From CAVZLD01 sp964522605 (GTDB lineage: Bacteria > Planctomycetota > Planctomycetia > Pirellulales > Pirellulaceae): a DNA stretch of 5,768 bases. This document shows positions 4,782 through 5,768 of this stretch, one piece after another. The stretch is taken from contig CAZFWV010000416.1 in assembly GCA_964522605.1 (NCBI GenBank), positions 1-5,768 on the forward strand, in the 5' to 3' direction. The notes below the pieces were generated by a model. That model was not told the origin of the DNA. It was given only the letters and a program-made list of their open reading frames with translations, and did no database searches. A program made the translations under genes and the position numbers. The number at the start of each line of letters is the position of its first letter. Position 1 is the first letter of the stretch.

Positions 4782-4810
4782 ATTATGCCCGCAGTCCAAC
4801 TTCCTGGCAA
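4782..4810 (-). promoter_or_regulatory. Near-consensus promoter of TA module 3 (leaderless)
   Basis: On the minus strand TTGCCA (4805-4810, five of six to TTGACA) and CATAAT (4782-4787, five of six to TATAAT) are separated by exactly 17 bp. The -10 box ends six bases before ATG at 4775, so the A of the ATG is the expected transcription start. This is the best sigma-70-type promoter in the window. A loose inverted repeat (AATTGGT and ACCAGAATT) around the start could serve as an operator; that is speculative. Confidence 0.65.
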
Positions 4811-5138
4811 CGAGCTGCGCCACCGCCGCAACCGACGGCTCCAGGGGAACGTACCATCGAGCCAGTGACTGCGCCAAAACCGTTCCTTTGATGGGGCGCT
4901 TTGGCAGCCCAATTTAGCCGGTCAAAAGCCGCAGATCGCACGCCGGCGGACGGGACCCTCTGTGGGGTCATACGATGTTTCGAATTGGGGTGATTTGATG
5001 ACGTGATTCGCAAAACGTACGACTTCTTGGCTCTCGTGGGCTCGGCAACGGTCAATCTAACTGGAGATTTTCCGGGGCGCAACTTGATCCCCCTCGTCGA
5101 ACCGCCCAGTGCGGACCCGCATGCTAGGTGGTGTGGGG
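4811..5138. other. Intergenic stretch without a supported gene
   Basis: These 328 bases separate the module 3 promoter from the hairpin behind the right-edge gene. Open frames on both strands give translations without domains, membrane helices or ribosome binding sites. The only structure I see is CCGCCCAG at 5102-5109, which repeats the 3' arm of the downstream hairpin. Confidence 0.5.
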
Positions 5139-5162
5139 GCTGGGCGGGGAAACCCGCCCAGC
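5139..5162 (-). terminator. 10-bp GC hairpin after the right-edge gene
   Basis: GCTGGGCGGG and CCCGCCCAGC form a perfect 10-bp stem around a 4-base loop (GAAA on the plus strand, TTTC on the minus strand). It starts seven bases after the stop codon of the right-edge gene. No T tract follows in either direction, so this is not a classical intrinsic terminator. It is more likely a U-tract-independent terminator or a 3'-end stabiliser. Confidence 0.5.
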
Positions 5163-5169
5163 TACCCGA

Positions 5170-5768
5170 TTATGTGTCTTTCTGGGCAACGTACTTTTTC
5201 AGCAATTCAGAAACGGCCACTTTGTACTCAGCCGGCACGGGCAACGCTCCGCGACCGAGAAACGGAAGTTTCGTTTTAGTTTGCAGCATTAACGTGGGTG
5301 TTGCATCTCCTTGCCATTCGTACGACGCAATTTTTTCCCATTTCAAGAGACTCCAGTACTGCCAGATTCCGTTCTCGACAATTTGCAGGCGTCCACACGC
5401 CAGTAGAACCCAATATGCGGAGAATGTGATTCCGAATAGTGCGCTTGCGATGCCAACCGTATCGAACGTGTTTGAGATGAAACCACCGCCCAGACCAAGA
5501 AACGCAAAAATCACAGCGTTGAATAGGAAGAGGGCGCGTGTGGGATGATGTCCGCAATCGAGCAAAACTGCACCTCGATTCCCGCGACCAATCAAGAACG
5601 TCAGTACAAAGGCCGCGAAGATCGCTACCCAGAATACTGCGAATGCACTTGCGCCTGAGTTTCGAAAAGTCCGTCCCGTCAGGGCTGATATCACGAACGT
5701 GAGGATACCGATCACGGCAAGGACGCCGATACCGCGGAACTCCAACAGCGGGCCGACACCCTCCGCCA
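5170..5768 (-). CDS. Four-helix membrane protein with PH-like tail (5' end outside window)
   Basis: 198 codons are visible and the frame is open to the right edge, so the start may lie outside. The last two bases of the window read TG in frame, so an NTG start (for example ATG followed by AEGVGPLLEFRG) could sit exactly at the edge. A TTG at 5745 is a less attractive internal start. Helices lie at about visible residues 12-30, 40-60, 79-98 and 103-121, with the short motif LLDCGHHPTRALF between helices 2 and 3. The cytosolic tail (122-198) reads GRLQIVENGIWQYWSLLKWEKIASYEW, given here in pieces: GRLQI, GIWQYW, LKWEKI, SYEW. Such 'W-x-x-I-x-S-Y-E-W' tails are typical of DUF5673/YcxB-like membrane proteins with a PH-like domain, whose function is unknown. 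A strong hairpin lies seven bases after the stop. Confidence 0.8.
   Translation of the reverse strand, partial: AEGVGPLLEFRGIGVLAVIGILTFVISALTGRTFRNSGASAFAVFWVAIFAAFVLTFLIGRGNRGAVLLDCGHHPTRALFLFNAVIFAFLGLGGGFISNTFDTVGIASALFGITFSAYWVLLACGRLQIVENGIWQYWSLLKWEKIASYEWQGDATPTLMLQTKTKLPFLGRGALPVPAEYKVAVSELLKKYVAQKDT

Noticed and set aside
4776..4877. N-terminal extension of antitoxin 3 reading AVAQLVAR, a peptide often produced by translating tRNA D-arms
   Set aside because: No cloverleaf can be folded, and the stretch contains the -35 and -10 boxes of module 3, so it is neither coding nor a tRNA.
4783..5082. Minus-strand open frame with a TTG start upstream of TA module 3
   Set aside because: No ribosome binding site, no domain, and it runs into the module 3 promoter.
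5003..5548. Plus-strand open frame of 181 codons
   Set aside because: It lies opposite the right-edge membrane protein, which has clear helices and a recognisable tail.

Overview
The window looks like chromosomal DNA from a planctomycete or a relative. The main reasons are a PEP-CTERM (exosortase-sorted) secreted protein, a small protein of the 'PFxPFxxxLADGRR' type, multi-pass membrane proteins of a style common in that group, and three small toxin-antitoxin modules whose antitoxins resemble the PF09720/TIGR02574 'addiction module' family. The organism call is inference from protein style; no rRNA or marker gene is present. Every gene I support lies on the minus strand, so transcription runs right to left.

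Layout in transcription order, from high to low coordinates: a 5'-truncated four-helix membrane protein with a PH-like tail (5170-5768), ending at a 10-bp GC hairpin (5139-5162); a gene-poor stretch (4811-5138); TA module 3, with a near-consensus promoter (4782-4810), antitoxin (4527-4775) and ParE/RelE-like toxin (4219-4530, GTG start); a short segment with two overlapping small membrane ORFs (3939-4115 and 3917-4030) that may be one frameshifted gene; a four-helix membrane protein (3349-3891); TA module 2 (promoter 3246-3275, antitoxin 2979-3224, toxin 2684-2989); an intergenic inverted repeat (2600-2693); TA module 1 (promoter near 2467, antitoxin 2198-2419, toxin 1905-2198); a 348-bp non-coding gap; a short conserved-type hypothetical protein (1305-1556); a PEP-CTERM protein (442-1182); and the N-terminus of a membrane-anchored protein that runs off the left edge (1-157).

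Each TA module has the same build: antitoxin first, toxin second, overlapping reading frames (1, 11 and 4 nt), and a separate promoter-like sequence upstream. They look like three independently expressed modules, not one operon. The toxins share the RFPY core and a C-terminal aromatic end but otherwise differ clearly, so this is not a recent tandem duplication. The remaining genes have no obvious functional link to each other. No RNA gene, CRISPR array, transposase, integrase or complete mobile element was found.

The most interesting signals are the apparent leaderless promoter of module 3, the clustering of three modules in under 3 kb, the two-frame small membrane ORF, and a 16-bp palindrome just upstream of the left-edge gene.
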